A DNA stretch of 7,350 nucleotides from Bacteroidales bacterium (GTDB lineage: Bacteria > Bacteroidota > Bacteroidia > Bacteroidales > JAADJA01), in NCBI GenBank assembly GCA_029934735.1, contig JAOZLR010000123.1, positions 1 to 7,350 of the forward strand, read 5' to 3'. The stretch's first letter is position 1, and every line of letters starts with the position of its first letter. This document shows, one piece after another, positions 5,625 through 7,350 of the stretch. The notes beneath the pieces were generated by a model. That model was not told where the DNA came from. It was given only the letters and a program-made list of their open reading frames with translations, and ran no database searches. Made by a program: the position numbers and the translations under genes.

Positions 5625-5809
5625 AATAAAATAATTAAGCGATTTTCGTCTATTGCTTTATTAATTCCAGAAAAACATATTTTATAAAAAAGTAATTTCA
5701 AACAAATAAGCCTTGTATTATACAGGTATTCAGCTATATATAATGGGGATGATAAACTTTTATATTTAGTCAAAAAGATCATTTGGTTATTACTTACAGT
5801 TTGAATATG

Positions 5810-5840
5810 CAAATATAATTAATCTTTCTGCAGATGTCAA
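5810..5840 (-). promoter_or_regulatory. Strong Bacteroidota-type promoter for the minus-strand array
   Basis: On the minus strand TTGACA (5840-5835) is followed after 17 bases by TATATTTG (5817-5810). Measured the Bacteroidota way, this is TTG, 20 bases, then TAnnTTTG: a full match with ideal spacing. A start site near 5803 gives a leader of about 270 bases before the ATG at 5530. It lies 117 bases downstream of the beta-helix gene, so the two minus-strand blocks are probably separate transcription units. Confidence 0.65.
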
Positions 5841-5902
5841 GGGAATGCTAATACTTTTTAGTACTACTGGTATTTTAATGGGTGAAGTTGGTTTTATTGA
5901 AA

Positions 5903-5942
5903 TAATGGAAAAACCATTACTACATAATAAACCTCCCGGTTT
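5903..5942 (-). terminator. Two small stem-loops after the beta-helix gene
   Basis: AAACC (5929-5933) with GGTTT (5938-5942) and TAATGG (5903-5908) with CCATTA (5914-5919) form two hairpins 15 to 54 bases past the stop codon at 5957. Stems are only 5 and 6 bp. On the minus strand the second is followed by a short TTT. They may end the beta-helix transcript before the next promoter, but neither is a strong terminator. Confidence 0.3.
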
Positions 5943-5956
5943 TTACAAAATTATTG

Positions 5957-7350
5957 CTATTTAATAATCACTTTTTTCAAATATTCATTTTCCGATGTAT
6001 TGATTTTGAAAATATAAATTCCTGCGGGGTAATCCGAAACATTTATCCGTTCATTGATACGACCTGAATTTTTTATATCTTCATTATAAATCATCTTGCC
6101 ATATTGAGTAAAAATTTGTAATTTAATATTTTCAGGTCTATTGAGAATTAATAAAACATTGACGGACTCATCTCCTGGATTTGGAAATACATTAAAGTAT
6201 CCTGTGGATTTATCTTCGTTAACATTTATATACCCGGGGTATTCATAAGCTCCTATATCAACTCTGCCGTTATATATTCTCTCTTTACCTGCAAGGTCTG
6301 ATACAGGCAAATTCAAATTTAATCCTGTTGTGTCGGGTGTGCCTGCATCAATGCATAGCGAGGTTTCGTTCAGACTCCAGTCGGCTGAAAATGCATCGTA
6401 TTCCCATCCTATACCTTCAGTTGGATTCACAAACCCGGGATCGGACTCTATGTTGTTTTCATAATGCTGTATATAACCTCCAAGGGTGCTTATACCATTT
6501 TGAATATCGCAATAATAAAAATCAAATCCGCTATTTGAACTTATTACGGCATTAAGATCGTCATTACCCCAAATAATGGTATTGTAAAACTGAACAGAAG
6601 TATAAAGTTCATCAAGAAATATCTGATACTGATAATTATTACAAATGGTATTATTTGCCAGAATAAAATCGAAACAAGCGTTAGAATATGATGTTATCCA
6701 AATACCGTGATATGAATTATTGCAAATAAGATTATTGATAATATCTGCGTTTTTGACCTCAAACAACCGCAATCCCGCACCTTTATTACTTACAAAAATA
6801 TTATTTACACATTGAACGTAAAAAATATGTTTAATGAGTACTGTTGCTCCGAAAGATTTATTATAATAGCATTTATTACCGAAAAATGATATATTAGTGC
6901 TGTCAATACGAACAATACTACGATTTTTACAGTAATTATTTGTAATAATTGAATTTTCCATTATAAAATATGGAAGGCTTTGTACAAAAACCGCACAACC
7001 CGTTCCTGAACCATCAATTATTTTCCCATATTGAATCTTACAATAAACTATTTCAGAAGTATCGGTTGAAGTATTATTTTCAAACCTGATACCGTGCCAA
7101 CCGCCTGCAATAGTATCTTCATTAGAAAATCCCGTTGTATCGTTTACTGTAAACAAAATAAGACTGTCTTGTTTTCCAACCGCATGCAACTGCCCTTCGA
7201 CAGTTAGTTTATAATATCCCTGGAATTCTACTGTAACATTAGGATCAATATTTAAAACCGAACCGTCAGACACAGTAATATCTCCGGCTACCAGGTAGGG
7301 CGAATTTTCCGCTGTCCACGTTCCGCTGACATTTCCTGCAGGAACAGGGG
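5957..7350 (-). CDS. Secreted right-handed beta-helix protein with T9SS tail (5' end outside the window)
   Basis: The reading frame stays open to the window edge, so 463 residues are visible and the start is missing. A GTG at 7273 lies inside conserved sequence and is not the start. Visible residues about 3-67 (PAGNVSGTWTAENSPYLV, DITVSDGSVLNIDPNVTVEF, LTVEGQLHAVGKQDSLILFT) are the typical entry into a parallel beta-helix. From about 85 to 280 there are repeated short coils rich in N, I and V, with phrases such as IITNNYC, NNIFVSN, NNLICNN, NNTICNN and NTIIWGND. Then come SDPGFVNP (302-309) and CIDAGTPD to VDIGAYEYPG (332-372), as in choice-of-anchor-Q proteins. A T9SS type A sorting domain (about 384-463) begins FNVFPNPGDESVNV and ends YPAGIYIFKI, LKKVIIK. 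Such folds occur in adhesins and polysaccharide lyases. No catalytic residues can be assigned. Confidence 0.88.
   Translation of the reverse strand, partial: PVPAGNVSGTWTAENSPYLVAGDITVSDGSVLNIDPNVTVEFQGYYKLTVEGQLHAVGKQDSLILFTVNDTTGFSNEDTIAGGWHGIRFENNTSTDTSEIVYCKIQYGKIIDGSGTGCAVFVQSLPYFIMENSIITNNYCKNRSIVRIDSTNISFFGNKCYYNKSFGATVLIKHIFYVQCVNNIFVSNKGAGLRLFEVKNADIINNLICNNSYHGIWITSYSNACFDFILANNTICNNYQYQIFLDELYTSVQFYNTIIWGNDDLNAVISSNSGFDFYYCDIQNGISTLGGYIQHYENNIESDPGFVNPTEGIGWEYDAFSADWSLNETSLCIDAGTPDTTGLNLNLPVSDLAGKERIYNGRVDIGAYEYPGYINVNEDKSTGYFNVFPNPGDESVNVLLILNRPENIKLQIFTQYGKMIYNEDIKNSGRINERINVSDYPAGIYIFKINTSENEYLKKVIIK

Noticed and set aside
5591..5812. Open frame of 73 residues on minus, upstream of the tail-fibre gene
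   Set aside because: It begins inside the predicted -7 element, so a transcript from that promoter would lack its start. It has no recognisable domain and runs through the perfect hairpin; composition alone can explain it.
7273..7275. GTG at 7273 as the start of the beta-helix gene
   Set aside because: The frame is open upstream and encodes conserved beta-helix entry sequence (NVSGTWTAENSPYLV) to the window edge, so the GTG is an internal Val codon.

Overview
The window looks like an accessory region of a Bacteroidota chromosome, probably Bacteroidia. Four of the six intact or partial minus-strand products (counting the window-edge gene) end in C-terminal domains of the type IX secretion (T9SS) type A sorting kind. 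Start regions are A-rich with little Shine-Dalgarno signal. Two sites fit the Bacteroidota sigma consensus (TTG ... TAnnTTTG). The DNA is AT-rich, with low-complexity microrepeats between genes.

Left part (1-1462, plus strand): a 308-base AT-rich leader carries a small hairpin, a nine-copy degenerate heptamer array and a candidate promoter. It is followed by a P-loop nucleotide kinase-like gene of the UPF0200/dephospho-CoA-kinase-like type (309-866) and a zinc-dependent deoxycytidylate (dCMP) deaminase (956-1462). The two face the same way, 89 bases apart, and may form a small deoxynucleotide-metabolism operon. The pairing recalls the domain order of the phage-defence deaminase AvcD, but it is equally compatible with housekeeping pyrimidine metabolism.

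Middle part (1463-5812, minus strand, convergent with the first pair): a four-gene array probably read from one strong-looking promoter at 5810-5840 through a leader of about 270 bases holding a perfect 10-bp hairpin. The order of transcription is: a tail-fibre-type protein with an S74/endosialidase-chaperone-like domain and a T9SS tail; a secreted GH16 glycoside hydrolase ending in a 3-coathanger-stack-like tail; and two tandem DUF1566 (Lcl C-terminal-like) secreted proteins with nearly identical C-termini. Gaps are 11, 12 and 99 bases. Just after the last gene lie remnants: a second GH16-type tail, a third start and signal peptide, and a frameshifted T9SS C-terminus. They imply that the GH16 tail plus DUF1566 unit was once duplicated and then collapsed by deletion.

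Right part (5957-7350, minus strand): the C-terminal 463 residues of a large secreted right-handed beta-helix protein with a choice-of-anchor-Q-type segment and a T9SS tail; its start lies beyond the window.

Taken together, the minus-strand genes look like a set of cell-surface or secreted proteins acting on or binding an extracellular glycan. That joint role is inferred from GH16 and the shared secretion signals; no protein here shows its substrate. I see no rRNA, tRNA, CRISPR array or intact transposase.
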